DNA of 32,515 bases from Burkholderiales bacterium (GTDB lineage Bacteria > Pseudomonadota > Gammaproteobacteria > Burkholderiales > Casimicrobiaceae): assembly GCA_016790165.1 (NCBI GenBank), contig JAEUPL010000040.1, positions 1 through 32,515 on the forward strand, in the 5' to 3' direction. The translations under genes were made by a program, and so were the position numbers. Within the stretch, counting starts at the first letter, position 1. Every line of letters begins with the position of its first letter. The notes beneath the pieces are model-generated. The model was not told the DNA's origin. It was given only the letters and a program-made list of their open reading frames with translations, and did not search any database. This document shows positions 1 to 9,175 of this stretch, piece by piece.

Positions 1-137
1 GCCTTCGCTTCTCCGCCAAACTTGCGCGAGAGCACCGTGGTGATCGCCGCAGTCAACGTCGTCTTGCCGTGATCCACGTGTCCAATCGTGCCGACGTTCA
101 CGTGCGGCTTCGTACGCTCAAACTTGCCTTTTGCCAT
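1..137 (-). CDS. tuf: Elongation factor Tu, N-terminal part (cut by window edge)
   Basis: The minus strand encodes the first 45 residues of EF-Tu: it opens [20 protein letters not shown] and continues into the P-loop GHVDHGKTT that binds GTP phosphates. EF-Tu is the cytoplasmic GTPase that carries aminoacyl-tRNA to the ribosome. The ATG is at 135-137. The gene lies directly downstream of tRNA-Tyr, tRNA-Gly and tRNA-Thr, the usual arrangement for one tuf copy in beta- and gammaproteobacteria, so it is probably co-transcribed with them from the promoter near 598-626. Which of two possible tuf copies this is cannot be told from the fragment. The rest of the gene lies before position 1. Confidence 0.96.
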   Translation of the reverse strand, partial: MAKGKFERTKPHVNVGTIGHVDHGKTTLTAAITTVLSRKFGGEAK

Positions 138-171
138 GATCGCTACCCTTGTGAGGTGAGTTTCAAAGAAC

Positions 172-246
<75 letters not shown>

Positions 247-302
247 GGATGTTTGGGGTCTTCGCAAAGATCACAAACATCTAACCATCAACGACTCGAA
301 GC

Positions 303-376
303 TGGAGCGGGTGAAGGGAATCGAACCCTCGTCATAAGCTTGGAAGGCTTCTGCTCTACCATTGAGCTACACCCGC
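303..376 (-). tRNA. tRNA-Gly (TCC anticodon)
   Basis: The reverse complement is a 74-nt tRNA with a GCGGGTG/CACCCGC acceptor stem and an encoded CCA. The anticodon loop is CTTCCAA with anticodon TCC, and the T-loop is GTTCGATTC. It is the second tRNA of the Tyr-Gly-Thr-tuf operon. Confidence 0.96.
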
Positions 377-495
377 GGGTCGTGTTCGATGTCACCAACT
401 CTGCGAAAACCCGCACAGCCTCACTGGCGGAAAAGACGCGGTCCGCGTCGAACCTTGTCGCCAATTTCGCAGATGACCGAAGCAGTCACTGAAAT

Positions 496-580
496 TGGTG
501 GAGAGGGCTGGATTCGAACCAGCGTACTCATAGAGGGCAGATTTACAGTCTGCTGCCATTAACCACTCGGCCACCTCTCC
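496..580 (-). tRNA. tRNA-Tyr (GTA anticodon)
   Basis: The reverse complement is an 85-nt class II tRNA with a GGAGAGG/CCTCTCC acceptor stem, an encoded CCA, a long variable arm and an anticodon loop containing CTGTAAA (anticodon GTA). The T-loop is GTTCGAATC. It is the first gene of the Tyr-Gly-Thr-tuf transcription unit and lies about 18 nt from the predicted -10 box. Confidence 0.97.
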
Positions 581-597
581 ACGCGGAGGAACTAAAA

Positions 598-626
598 ATT
601 ATGCAGCAAAAGGCCGCACAGGTCAA
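598..626 (-). promoter_or_regulatory. Sigma70 promoter of the tRNA-Tyr-Gly-Thr-tuf operon
   Basis: On the minus strand TTGACC (621-626) is followed by exactly 17 nt and then CATAAT (598-603). The predicted start is near 591, about ten bases before the mature 5' end of tRNA-Tyr. A near-consensus promoter fits stable-RNA and tuf expression. The assignment is from sequence only. Confidence 0.75.
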
Positions 627-636
627 GTCGACCCAG

Positions 637-651
637 CGGCGGTTTCCGCCG
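637..651. other. GC-rich hairpin downstream of clpA
   Basis: CGGCGG (637-642), a TTT loop and CCGCCG (646-651) form a 6-bp perfect stem just after the clpA stop. No U-run follows in the clpA direction, so it is at best a weak terminator or a 3'-end stabiliser. It also lies just upstream of the tRNA operon promoter. Confidence 0.35.
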
Positions 652-661
652 TCTGGTGTGG

Positions 662-2944
662 TTAGGCTGTGGCTTCCTCGGCGGGTTCCTGAGGTGCATC
701 GCTCTCGGGAAACGCAAGCTTGACCTTGCTGTCTTCATCGATATCGATTTTCACCTTGCCGCCGCCCACCAAGCGCCCAAAAAGCAACTCATCGGCAAGC
801 GCCTTGCGGATGGTGTCCTGAATCAGGCGCGCCATCGGGCGCGCGCCCATTTGCGGGTCAAAGCCTTTCTTGGCGAGGAAGTCGCGCAGGCCCTGCGAGA
901 ACTCCGGATCCACCTTCTTTTCATGCAGCTGCGCTTCGAGCTCAAGCAGGAATTTGTCGACGACGCGCAAAATGACCTCGTGGGTAAGCGCGCCGAAGCT
1001 GATCGTCGCATCCAGCCGGTTGCGGAACTCCGGCGTGAACATGCGCTTGATCGACTCCATCTCGTCGCCGGCCTCTTTCGTGTTCGTGAAACCAATCACA
1101 TTCTTGGTCAGCGTCTCGGCACCCGCGTTGGTCGTCATGATGATGATGACGTTACGGAAGTCCGCCTTACGGCCGTTGTTGTCGGTCAGCGTGCCGTGAT
1201 CCATCACCTGCAACAGCACGTTGTAGATGTCCGGATGCGCCTTTTCGATCTCGTCGAGCAACAGCACGCTGTACGGGTGCTTGGTGATCCCTTCGGTCAG
1301 CTGGCCACCCTGGTCGTAGCCGACGTACCCCGGCGGCGCGCCAATCAAGCGGCTCACCGCGTGACGCTCCATGTACTCGCTCATATCAAAGCGCAGCAGC
1401 TCCACACCCAGGCAGTATGCGAGCTGGCGTGCGACTTCGGTCTTGCCTACGCCGGTGGGGCCAGAGAACAGAAAGGAGCCAATCGGCTTACGCGGATTGC
1501 CGAGACCGCTGCGCGCCATCTTGATCGCCGCCGCCAACGCATCGATCGCCTTGTCTTGGCCAAAGACCACGTTCTTAAGATCGCGGTCAAGTGTCTTCAG
1601 CGAATTGCGGTCATCGCTCGACACGTTCTTAGCCGGGATGCGCGCAATCTTGGCGACGATTTCCTCAATTTCGGTCTTGCCGATGGTCTTCTTCTGCTTC
1701 GACTTGGGCAGGATCTTTTGTGCCGCGCCCGCCTCATCGATCACGTCGATTGCCTTGTCCGGCAAGTGACGGTCGTTGATGTGGCGCGCCGAAAGCTCCG
1801 CTGCGGCGGTAATCGCAGCCGGCGAATATTTCACGTGATGGTGCGCCTCAAACTTCGGCTTCAGGCCACGCAGAATTTCCACGGTCTCGCCAATGGTTGG
1901 CTCGACCACATCGATCTTCTGAAAGCGGCGGGCCAGCGCATTGTCTTTCTCGAACACCTGGCGGAATTCAGCGTAGGTCGTAGCACCTACGCACTTGAGG
2001 GTGCCGTTTGCCAGCGCCGGTTTCAGCAGATTGGACGCATCGAGGGTGCCGCCGCTGGCCGCGCCTGCGCCGATGATGGTGTGAATCTCATCAATGAACA
2101 GGATGCCATTGGCCTTTTCACCCAGTTGCTTGAGCACCGCCTTGAGCCGTGCCTCAAAGTCGCCGCGGTATTTGGTCCCTGCGAGCAGTGCGCCCATGTC
2201 CAGCGAGTACACGACACAATCAGACAGCACGTCGGGTACCTCGCCATCGACGATGCGTTTGGCCAAGCCTTCGACAATGGCTGTCTTGCCTACGCCCGCC
2301 TCACCCACCAATAGCGGGTTGTTCTTGCGGCGGCGACACAGCACCTGTACCAGACGCTCAAGTTCTGCCGTGCGACCGATCATCGGATCGATCTTGCCAG
2401 CCCTGGCTTGAGCGTTGAGATTGACGGTAAAGTTTTCGAGCGCGCCTTGCGGAGCCTCTTCCTTCTCCTGCTCACCGCTACCGGCTTCGGCCTTCTCGGT
2501 CTTGTCTTTCGGCACTTTGCTGATGCCGTGGCTGATGTAGTTGACGACATCAAGCCGGGTGACGCCGCGTTGATTCAGAAAGTACACCGCGTGCGAATCC
2601 TTCTCACCAAAGATCGCCACGAGAACATTGGCACCAGTCACTTCCTTCTTGCCGGATGACTGCACGTGCAGGATGGCGCGCTGGATTACGCGCTGGAAGC
2701 CCTGCGTGGGTGTGGTGTCGCTTTCGCTGTTTTGTGGCAGACGCGGCGTGTGTTCGTTGATGAAGTTGGCGAGCGCCGTGCGCAACTCGTCGAGGTCGAC
2801 AGCGCATGCACGCAACACTTCGGCGGCGCTCGGGTTGTCCAGCATGGCCAGCAGCAGATGCTCGACCGTGATGAACTCATGGCGCTTTTGCCGGGCATCG
2901 ACAAACGCCATGTGCAGACTGACTTCCAACTCTTGCGCGATCAT
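662..2944 (-). CDS. clpA: ATP-dependent Clp protease ATP-binding subunit ClpA
   Basis: This 760-residue AAA+ unfoldase matches the usual length of ClpA (about 758). It forms a hexamer that unfolds substrates and threads them into ClpP in the cytoplasm. Residues 1-145 are the Clp N-domain that docks ClpS. The first AAA+ module has Walker A GEAGVGKT (214-221) and Walker B ILFIDE (281-286). The second has Walker A GPTGVGKT (495-502) and Walker B LLLDEIE (561-567). An IGF tripeptide at about 617-619 lies where the ClpP-docking loop is expected. An acidic, Glu/Lys-rich linker (about 145-168) separates the N-domain from the first module. The gene starts at the ATG at 2942-2944 and follows clpS on the same strand with a gap of about 120 nt, so it is probably co-transcribed. 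No clpP is in the window. Confidence 0.97.
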   Translation of the reverse strand: MIAQELEVSLHMAFVDARQKRHEFITVEHLLLAMLDNPSAAEVLRACAVDLDELRTALANFINEHTPRLPQNSESDTTPTQGFQRVIQRAILHVQSSGKKEVTGANVLVAIFGEKDSHAVYFLNQRGVTRLDVVNYISHGISKVPKDKTEKAEAGSGEQEKEEAPQGALENFTVNLNAQARAGKIDPMIGRTAELERLVQVLCRRRKNNPLLVGEAGVGKTAIVEGLAKRIVDGEVPDVLSDCVVYSLDMGALLAGTKYRGDFEARLKAVLKQLGEKANGILFIDEIHTIIGAGAASGGTLDASNLLKPALANGTLKCVGATTYAEFRQVFEKDNALARRFQKIDVVEPTIGETVEILRGLKPKFEAHHHVKYSPAAITAAAELSARHINDRHLPDKAIDVIDEAGAAQKILPKSKQKKTIGKTEIEEIVAKIARIPAKNVSSDDRNSLKTLDRDLKNVVFGQDKAIDALAAAIKMARSGLGNPRKPIGSFLFSGPTGVGKTEVARQLAYCLGVELLRFDMSEYMERHAVSRLIGAPPGYVGYDQGGQLTEGITKHPYSVLLLDEIEKAHPDIYNVLLQVMDHGTLTDNNGRKADFRNVIIIMTTNAGAETLTKNVIGFTNTKEAGDEMESIKRMFTPEFRNRLDATISFGALTHEVILRVVDKFLLELEAQLHEKKVDPEFSQGLRDFLAKKGFDPQMGARPMARLIQDTIRKALADELLFGRLVGGGKVKIDIDEDSKVKLAFPESDAPQEPAEEATA

Positions 2945-3063
2945 TGACTTCTTGCCTTCACTGCCGACGCGTTGCCGGCTCGTACCCGCGGCTGCACCAT
3001 AGCAGCTTGGGCGGGATCACCTTGCCAGTTGCGTGCCACGGACGAATGCCCGACAACCGCAAG

Positions 3064-3381
3064 CTATTCAGGCTCCATCGTACACTGAAGCGGGTGCTGG
3101 TGAGTCGAAGCCAATTCGACGACCTGCGCCACCTTCGTGTCCGCCACTTCCCGCGTGTACACCCCACACGTGCCGCGGCCGCTGCGATGCACCTGAAGCA
3201 TGACGTGCGTCGCTTTTTCACGAGTCATCGCAAACACCTGCTGCAGGATTGCAACCACGAAGTCCATCGGGGTGTAGTCGTCGTTCAGCAGCAAAACGCG
3301 GTACATGGGCGGCGGTTTGGTGGCGATCCGCTCGGCTTCGAGAACGGAGTCGTCGTGCGGTTGACCAGGTGTAACGCCCAT
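3064..3381 (-). CDS. clpS: ATP-dependent Clp protease adaptor ClpS
   Basis: The product is 105 residues, matching E. coli ClpS (106). ClpS binds the ClpA N-domain and delivers N-end-rule substrates to ClpAP. The family hallmarks are present: [20 protein letters not shown] (the NDD(Y/F)TPMEFV hairpin that contacts ClpA and the N-degron) and the [17 protein letters not shown] region with the pocket His. The C-terminus ends [10 protein letters not shown], as in other ClpS proteins. The ATG at 3379-3381 gives the family length. It lies immediately upstream of clpA, and a promoter-like element is just in front of it. Confidence 0.96.
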   Translation of the reverse strand: MGVTPGQPHDDSVLEAERIATKPPPMYRVLLLNDDYTPMDFVVAILQQVFAMTREKATHVMLQVHRSGRGTCGVYTREVADTKVAQVVELASTHQHPLQCTMEPE

Positions 3382-3392
3382 AGCAATACGGC

Positions 3393-3421
3393 AAATATCG
3401 GTCGGCGGTTGTCGATTTCAA
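3393..3421 (-). promoter_or_regulatory. Candidate clpS-clpA promoter
   Basis: On the minus strand TTGAAA (3416-3421), a 17-nt spacer and ATATTT (3393-3398) resemble a sigma70 promoter. The predicted transcription start would lie only about five bases before the clpS ATG, so either the mRNA is nearly leaderless or the true promoter is further upstream. Confidence 0.4.
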
Positions 3422-3516
3422 GAGCATACGACATGCCACGGCCGCGAAAACGCGAGCGACAAGCCTGCTTGTGCCACGAAACCGCACCGATTTCGGGATT
3501 CCTTGATCAAAGCCAC
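3422..3516. other. clpS/csp intergenic region, upstream part
   Basis: The gap between clpS and the cold-shock gene is 334 bp (3382-3715). Outside the two promoter-like elements and the csp leader listed separately, I see no gene, tRNA or clear repeat in it. Confidence 0.5.
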
Positions 3517-3545
3517 TTGACGACTAGGGTTATCGCAGCTACAAC
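3517..3545 (+). promoter_or_regulatory. Sigma70 promoter of the cold-shock gene
   Basis: TTGACG (3517-3522), a 17-nt spacer and TACAAC (3540-3545) match the sigma70 consensus well. Transcription would start near 3552, leaving a leader of about 165 nt before the csp ATG. Long leaders are known for cold-inducible csp mRNAs such as E. coli cspA. No clear cold box was recognised. Confidence 0.6.
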
Positions 3546-3701
3546 CCTTGAAGCACGTACGAATTGAGGCAATTTCGACGTCGTAGCGCTGAATCTACGT
3601 TCAGTAGTTCCGGTCGCCACGCCCGAGCCCATCAACGGCGGCGACCCGTCGAAACTTGCAGGTCGCAAGCCGCAGAAGTAGTGCAGTAATTAGAGCAGTT
3701 C

Positions 3702-3707
3702 AGGGAG
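3702..3707 (+). promoter_or_regulatory. Ribosome binding site deciding the csp start
   Basis: AGGGAG lies 8 nt before the ATG at 3716. It supports the short 69-residue cold-shock protein over an upstream extension beginning at 3656. Confidence 0.7.
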
Positions 3708-3715
3708 AACGTAGC

Positions 3716-3925
3716 ATGACGACAGGTACGGTAAAGTGGTTCAACGACGCCAAGGGCTTTGGCTTCATCAAGCCGGATGACGGCACGGACGACGTGTTCG
3801 CGCATTTTTCGGCGATCCAGATGGATGGATTCCGTTCGCTTAAGGAGGGTCAGCGCGTCGTCTTCGAAGTCGTCGCCGGCCCGAAGGGCAAGCAGGCGTC
3901 CAATATCCAGGCGCCACCACAGTAG
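3716..3925 (+). CDS. Cold-shock protein, CspA family
   Basis: The 69-residue product is a single cold-shock domain (OB fold) that binds single-stranded RNA and DNA and acts as an RNA chaperone. It begins [18 protein letters not shown], contains the RNP1 motif KGFGFI and the RNP2 motif DVFAHFS, and ends in a conserved [10 protein letters not shown] segment. The start at 3716 has a good ribosome binding site and gives the standard length. The gene is divergent from clpS-clpA and convergent with icd, sharing a bidirectional terminator with it. I cannot say whether it is cold-induced or constitutive, although its long predicted leader is suggestive. Confidence 0.95.
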   Translation: MTTGTVKWFNDAKGFGFIKPDDGTDDVFAHFSAIQMDGFRSLKEGQRVVFEVVAGPKGKQASNIQAPPQ

Positions 3926-3983
3926 GGAGTCCGATGCTGGAGAGGTAGCACGCCTCAGTCGCGGCTACCCTGCACTCAGCCAG

Positions 3984-4012
3984 AAAAACGGCCACGTTGC
4001 GTGGCCGTTTTT
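3984..4012. terminator. Bidirectional rho-independent terminator between csp and icd
   Basis: AAAAACGGCCAC (3984-3995), a 5-nt loop and the perfect complement GTGGCCGTTTTT (4001-4012) form a stem flanked by A-runs and T-runs. It therefore works in both directions and serves the convergent csp and icd genes. Confidence 0.92.
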
Positions 4013-4028
4013 GCTGGAGCCGCGCCGA

Positions 4029-6266
4029 TCAGGTGCTCGCAGCCTCGAGCGCGGCGTTGAACGTCTTGCTGGGGCGCATCACCGCCTTGACCTTGTCGGC
4101 ATCAGCCATGTAGTAACCACCGATGTCGACGGGTTTGCCTTGCACCGTCGCCAACTCGGCGACGATGATTTTTTCGTTGTCTGCAAGCGTTTTGGCGAGC
4201 GGAGCGAATTTCGCGGCCAGGGCCTTATCCTCAGTTTGCGCCGCCAGTGCCTGCGCCCAGTAGAGCGACAGATAGAACTGGCTACCGCGATTGTCCAGCT
4301 CGCCCGTTTTCGGCGATGGTGACTTGCGGTTGTCAAGCAGTTTGCCGGTGGCCGCGTCGAGCGTGTTGGCGAGAATCTTTGCCTGCTGGTTGCCGGTCTT
4401 GATACCGAGATCCTCCAGGCTGACCGCGAGCGCGAGGAATTCGCCCAGCGAATCCCAGCGCAAGTGGTTTTCTTCCACCAGCTGCTGCACGTGTTTCGGC
4501 GCTGAGCCGCCAGCACCCGTTTCGTACATCCCACCGCCGGCCATCAGCGGCACGATCGAGAGCATCTTCGCGCTCGTACCCAATTCCATGATCGGGAATA
4601 GATCCGTGAGATAGTCACGAAGAATATTGCCCGTGACGGAAATCGTGTCGAGGCCCCGCACGATGCGCTCGAGCGAGTAGCGCATCGCGCGTACTTGCGA
4701 CATGATCTGGATATCGAGGCCGGTCGTGTCGTGATCTTTGAGGTAGAGCTTGACCTTCTTGATGAGCTCAGCCTCGTGCGGACGGTAGGCATCAAGCCAG
4801 AACACCGCTGGCATGCCCGATTGACGCGCCCGCGTTACCGCGAGTTTCACCCAGTCACGAATTGGCGCGTCTTTGACCTGGCACATGCGCCAGATGTCGC
4901 CCTGCTCCACGTTTTGTGTCAGCAGGACCTCGCCCGTGGCGAGGTCGGTGATGTTCGCTACGCCGTCTTCGGCGATCTCAAACGTCTTGTCGTGTGAGCC
5001 GTATTCCTCGGCCTGCTGCGCCATCAGGCCGACGTTAGGCACCGTGCCCATCGTCCTGGGGTCGAAATTGCCGTGCCATTTGCAGAAATTGATCATCTCC
5101 TGGTAGATGCGGGCGAAGGTCGATTCCGGCATCACGGCCTTGACGTCCTTCAGGCGGCCGTCGGCGCCCCACATCTTGCCGCCATTGCGGATCATCGCCG
5201 GCATCGACGCATCGACAATCACGTCGTTGGGCGAGTGGAAATTAGTAATGCCCTTGGCCGAATCGACCATCGCCAGCTCCGGCCGATGCTCGTGGCAGGC
5301 GTGCAGATCGCGCTTGATCTCTTCTTGCTTGCTCTGCGGCAGCTTGGTGATCTTGTTGTAGAGATCAACCATGCCGTTGTTGACGTTAATGCCCAGCTCG
5401 TCGAACAATTTGCCGTGCTTGGCAAAAGCCTCCTTGTAGAAGATCTTCACGCAGTGGCCGAACACGATGGGATGCGACACCTTCATCATCGTCGCCTTGA
5501 CGTGCAGCGAGAACATTACGCCGTACTTGCGCGCGTCTTCGATTTCCTTTTCGTAGAACTCGCACAGCGCCTTCTTGCTCATGAACATGCTGTCGATCAC
5601 TTCGCCGTTGAGCAGCGAAACCTTCGGTTTCAGCACAATCGTCTTGCCGCTCCGCGTGACGAGCTCCATCTTCACGTCACGCGCGCGGTCCAGCGTCATC
5701 GACTTTTCGCCGTGGTAGAAGTCGCCCGCGTGCATGTGTGACACGTGGCTACGTGATGCCTGCGCCCACTCACCCATGCTGTGCGGATTCTTGCGGGCGT
5801 ACTCCTTCACCGCCTTGGGCGCACGGCGATCCGAGTTGCCCTCACGCAACACCGGATTCACCGAGCTGCCGATGCAGCGTGAGTAACGGGCCTTGATGGC
5901 CTTTTCGTCATCCGTCTTCGGATCTTCTGGATAGTCCGGCAGTTTGTAGCCCTTGGCCTGAAGTTCGCGGATGCAGGCGGTCAACTGTGCAACGGTCGCG
6001 CTGATATTGGGCAGCTTGATGATATTGGCGTCGGGCTCCAGCGTTTTTTTGCCAAGCTCCGAGAGCGTGTGCGGCACGCGCTGCTCGGGCGGCAGCAGAT
6101 CGGCGAATTCGCCCAGCACACGATGCGCCACCGAGATGTCCGCTTTCTCGACATTAATGCCCGCGGGCTTGGTAAACGCTCGAATCACCGGCAGAAATGC
6201 ACAGGTCGCCAACAGCGGCGCCTCATCAGTCAAGGTGTAGATGATTGTGGGCTGTTGGGTACTCAT
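4029..6266 (-). CDS. icd: NADP-dependent isocitrate dehydrogenase, monomeric type
   Basis: The 745-residue product is the large monomeric isocitrate dehydrogenase (usual length about 740), unrelated in length to the 416-residue dimeric enzyme. It oxidatively decarboxylates isocitrate to 2-oxoglutarate with NADP in the TCA cycle. Family segments visible include [17 protein letters not shown] (isocitrate-binding Ser/Asn/Arg, around residue 130-145), [14 protein letters not shown] (metal-binding Asp pair) and [13 protein letters not shown] (cofactor region). The ATG at 6264-6266 is chosen because GGAGGA lies 10 nt upstream; a longer TTG reading at 6284 would overlap that site. It stands alone and converges with csp. 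Confidence 0.96.
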   Translation of the reverse strand: MSTQQPTIIYTLTDEAPLLATCAFLPVIRAFTKPAGINVEKADISVAHRVLGEFADLLPPEQRVPHTLSELGKKTLEPDANIIKLPNISATVAQLTACIRELQAKGYKLPDYPEDPKTDDEKAIKARYSRCIGSSVNPVLREGNSDRRAPKAVKEYARKNPHSMGEWAQASRSHVSHMHAGDFYHGEKSMTLDRARDVKMELVTRSGKTIVLKPKVSLLNGEVIDSMFMSKKALCEFYEKEIEDARKYGVMFSLHVKATMMKVSHPIVFGHCVKIFYKEAFAKHGKLFDELGINVNNGMVDLYNKITKLPQSKQEEIKRDLHACHEHRPELAMVDSAKGITNFHSPNDVIVDASMPAMIRNGGKMWGADGRLKDVKAVMPESTFARIYQEMINFCKWHGNFDPRTMGTVPNVGLMAQQAEEYGSHDKTFEIAEDGVANITDLATGEVLLTQNVEQGDIWRMCQVKDAPIRDWVKLAVTRARQSGMPAVFWLDAYRPHEAELIKKVKLYLKDHDTTGLDIQIMSQVRAMRYSLERIVRGLDTISVTGNILRDYLTDLFPIMELGTSAKMLSIVPLMAGGGMYETGAGGSAPKHVQQLVEENHLRWDSLGEFLALAVSLEDLGIKTGNQQAKILANTLDAATGKLLDNRKSPSPKTGELDNRGSQFYLSLYWAQALAAQTEDKALAAKFAPLAKTLADNEKIIVAELATVQGKPVDIGGYYMADADKVKAVMRPSKTFNAALEAAST

Positions 6267-6477
6267 ACGATGACATTCCTCCAAGGTTCAGGACCGCGAG
6301 ACCAGTGCGGGGCTTTCCGGCCCGCAGCATGGATCGCGAATGGGGTCAATTGTGCCGCGCGTTTGCCCGGTGCCATCGCACCGCCAGCCTCCAGGCACCT
6401 TGCTTGGGCGCAAGTGTGCCTGATTTTGCTTGCAACGCTCTGACGCTGGTCAAATCGGGCGTACGGCGACTGACGCA

Positions 6478-6506
6478 TTGGCAAGGCCCGCCGACCGGCT
6501 TACACT
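6478..6506 (+). promoter_or_regulatory. Promoter predicting a leaderless adenine deaminase mRNA
   Basis: TTGGCA (6478-6483), 17 nt and TACACT (6501-6506) form a good sigma70-like promoter. The predicted start falls at about 6512-6514, on or next to the ATG at 6514, and no Shine-Dalgarno sequence is present. Confidence 0.55.
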
Positions 6507-6513
6507 GGCCTGC

Positions 6514-7560
6514 ATGACCTACTTCACCGACCTCCTCAGCAAGGACCGCACGTCCGACGCGGCGGCCCTCGACACCCTCATCAGCCGCATGCCCAAGGCG
6601 GAACTGCATTTGCACATCGAAGGCTCGCTCGAGCCCGAGATGATGTTCGCCAAGGCGAAAAAGCACGACATCTCGCTGCCTTACGCCAACGTGGACGCCC
6701 TGCGGGCAGCGTATGACTTTGACAACCTCCAGCAGTTTCTCGACCTCTACTACGCCGGGGCGGATGTCCTGCGCGATCAGGACGACTTCTACGACCTCAC
6801 CTGGGCCTACCTGCAACGAGCCAAGGCCGACGGCGTGGTGCACGCGGAGATTTTCTTCGACCCGCAGACGCACACCGCGCGGGGACTGGATCTGGAGCCT
6901 GTCGTCGAGGGCATTGTGCAGGCGTTGCACGACGGTGAAGCCGAACTGGGCATCACCTGGCGGCTGATCCCCAATTTCCTGCGCCATTTGACCGAGCAGG
7001 ATGCGATCGACACGCTCGCCGAACTGGAACCCCACTTCTCCCACTTCCACGGCTTCGGACTCGATTCCAGCGAAGTCGGGCATCCACCGTCGAAATTCCA
7101 GCGCGTGTTTGCCGAGGTGCGCTCGCGCGGCTACCCGGTGGTCGCGCATGCCGGCGAGGAAGGGCCTCCGGCCTACATCGTCGAGGCGCTGGATCTGCTG
7201 CATGTGGCCCGCATCGACCACGGCATCCGTGCGATCGAAGACGCCGGGCTGACTTCTCGCCTCGCACGCGCGCAAATGCCACTCACCGTCTGCCCGCTGT
7301 CGAACGTTAAGCTCTGCGCCGTGCCGTCGCTTGCCGCGCATCCGCTGAAGAAACTCATGGACGCCGGCTGTCTGGTGACCATCAATTCAGACGACCCGGC
7401 TTATTTCGGCGGCTACGTCGGCGAGAACTACCGCGCCACGACGCGCGCCCTCAACCTCAGCGCGGACGACCTGAAAAAGCTCGCCGCAATGAGCATTCGC
7501 GCGAGCTGGCTACACGATGTGCAGAAGGCGCGGCATCTGGCGGCGATTGACGCGCTTTAG
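6514..7560 (+). CDS. Adenine deaminase of the adenosine deaminase superfamily
   Basis: The 348-residue cytoplasmic zinc hydrolase belongs to the adenosine/adenine deaminase family (COG1816). Visible metal and catalytic residues are H32 and H34 (ELHLHIEGSLE), H212 and E215 (VAHAGEEGPP), H236 (RIDHGI) and D293/D294 (NSDDPAYFGG). The segments FDPQTHT, GLDSSEVGHPPSKF and CPLSNVKLC are close to my memory of P. aeruginosa PA0148, which was shown to deaminate adenine to hypoxanthine rather than adenosine. I therefore favour adenine deaminase in purine salvage, although automatic annotation would often say adenosine deaminase (add). The start at 6514 is chosen from the promoter position and family N-terminus; an upstream extension to 6430 has no support. 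Confidence 0.88.
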   Translation: MTYFTDLLSKDRTSDAAALDTLISRMPKAELHLHIEGSLEPEMMFAKAKKHDISLPYANVDALRAAYDFDNLQQFLDLYYAGADVLRDQDDFYDLTWAYLQRAKADGVVHAEIFFDPQTHTARGLDLEPVVEGIVQALHDGEAELGITWRLIPNFLRHLTEQDAIDTLAELEPHFSHFHGFGLDSSEVGHPPSKFQRVFAEVRSRGYPVVAHAGEEGPPAYIVEALDLLHVARIDHGIRAIEDAGLTSRLARAQMPLTVCPLSNVKLCAVPSLAAHPLKKLMDAGCLVTINSDDPAYFGGYVGENYRATTRALNLSADDLKKLAAMSIRASWLHDVQKARHLAAIDAL

Positions 7561-7579
7561 CGCACTCACGTCGCAGCGA

Positions 7580-9175
7580 TTACTTCGACCGAGCCGCCGG
7601 ATTCGGAGGCGCGAACCACCGCACGAATCGAACTTCGCGCTCGAACGTGGTGGCCGTCTCCATCCGCCGCGCCGCGTCGGCAAACTTCTCCGAGATCGCA
7701 GCGACGTCGGCCCGCTGCCACGCGCTGCGGCGCATGCGCAGTGCGAGCTTTGCACCGACCGGCAGCAATATTCCGATGAGGACGCCATACGCGACGGGTG
7801 CGCTCAGGCCGGCAATGCCCCACGCGGCAATCGCATTGGCGGCGAACAAACCGCCCCCGGCCAGCACTGGGACCAACAGCATGGCGAGCAGTGTCCACAG
7901 GGGCGCGCGGCGACTGGCGAGTGCGCGCGGCGAAAGCGCGCCGATCACGCTCGCGGTGTAAGCCGCACCGTGGAGCACAAACGCGAGAAAGAGCGGCGCC
8001 CACAGCAGTTTGTCCGCCAAGGTGCGTTGGCCGTACAGCAGTGCCCAGCGATCAAGCCATGCCGGATAGAACATCTGCAGCGCCGCGAGAATGACCATGC
8101 CCAAGGCCACGCCCGTCGCGATCCGCACGCGCACCTGCCGAATCCACACTGCTGCGATGAGTTCGCCCGAGGAATGTTGACGCAGCCCAAGTGGTAACAA
8201 CCAAAGCGACGCAATCCCGATCGGGCGTGGAATCGCGACGAACATGGCCACCACGCCAACAAATAGATCGGAGGCTGCCCCCCAACGCGACAGGGATAGG
8301 GGCTGTACGACGACCACGAAGTAAGCCAACATCAGTGCGCTGAACCACGAAAACCCCGTCGCGCTCGAGTCACTCAGCAAGGCCAGCGCCACGGCGCGCT
8401 TGTCCTCCCTCGCCCGGATGGCACGACGCAGGCGGTGGGCGCGCCAGCGTTCGCGCCTTGGTGAATGGCGCTCGGGCTTGACGAATACGTACATCGGGTC
8501 ACCCAGCATGGGTGGCCGCGCCGGAGCGTCGTCGCGCTTGAACCGCGAGTAAAGCCAGAAGCCCCCGACCAACACCAATGCCATCAGCGCGGTGATCCAC
8601 CAATATCGCACGTTCAGCTGCAATGCCCAGAGATTGAGCACGCCGTACAGCAGGTTTGGTGGAGTACGCAGACCGCGACCCAGCCATAGGGTCAGGCCGG
8701 CCCCCGCCAGCAGGTAAAGCGCCCAGGCTCGCCAGACGTGGGTGTCCACCATCCCCAGGGTGACCCACGTACCGCGCGGTGCGTGGGTCAGCGCATCGGC
8801 GAAGCCATGCAGAACCAGCGCTGGAATGAAGCTCAGCATCGCCAGACCGCCCAGCCGGAGCGACAGCGCGCGCAATCGCCGCTCGCCATCCGGCGCCAAG
8901 TGAAACAGGGGATGCCGACGCGCCTGTAGCCAAACCTGGGATGCCACGGCAGGTATCAGCAAAAACGCGAGCGATGCCGCATAGGCAGTCATCTGCGTAC
9001 TCACGCTGCCTCGGCCAAGCGCGTAGGGCGGCCATATCAACGCGTACGCGAGCCCCGCCCAGGCCGCGACCCACGCCACGGCAGCGACCCAGATCATGTT
9101 GCGATCACCCATGAGCGCATGGGCGATTCGCCACAGTGTCCGCTCGGAGTCACGTGTCGCATTCATCGCGCTCAT
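7580..9175 (-). CDS. ABC transporter permease, large integral membrane protein
   Basis: This 531-residue protein is rich in long hydrophobic segments, with roughly ten to twelve likely membrane spans. They lie in two halves separated by a basic cytoplasmic stretch (about residues 225-265, rich in Arg). It has no signal peptide. Its start (ATG 9173-9175) overlaps the stop of the ATPase gene by four bases, so it is translationally coupled and is the membrane partner of that ATPase. The substrate is unknown. In YtrA-type operons of Firmicutes the equivalent transporters respond to cell-wall-active compounds, but that link is only an analogy here. It converges with the adenine deaminase gene. Confidence 0.8.
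   Translation of the reverse strand: MSAMNATRDSERTLWRIAHALMGDRNMIWVAAVAWVAAWAGLAYALIWPPYALGRGSVSTQMTAYAASLAFLLIPAVASQVWLQARRHPLFHLAPDGERRLRALSLRLGGLAMLSFIPALVLHGFADALTHAPRGTWVTLGMVDTHVWRAWALYLLAGAGLTLWLGRGLRTPPNLLYGVLNLWALQLNVRYWWITALMALVLVGGFWLYSRFKRDDAPARPPMLGDPMYVFVKPERHSPRRERWRAHRLRRAIRAREDKRAVALALLSDSSATGFSWFSALMLAYFVVVVQPLSLSRWGAASDLFVGVVAMFVAIPRPIGIASLWLLPLGLRQHSSGELIAAVWIRQVRVRIATGVALGMVILAALQMFYPAWLDRWALLYGQRTLADKLLWAPLFLAFVLHGAAYTASVIGALSPRALASRRAPLWTLLAMLLVPVLAGGGLFAANAIAAWGIAGLSAPVAYGVLIGILLPVGAKLALRMRRSAWQRADVAAISEKFADAARRMETATTFEREVRFVRWFAPPNPAARSK

Noticed and set aside
656-2314. Long plus-strand open frame (552 codons) across clpA
   Set aside because: It lies fully antisense to clpA, which has complete AAA+ motifs. 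Its His/Arg/Val-rich translation is typical of a shadow frame in GC-rich DNA.
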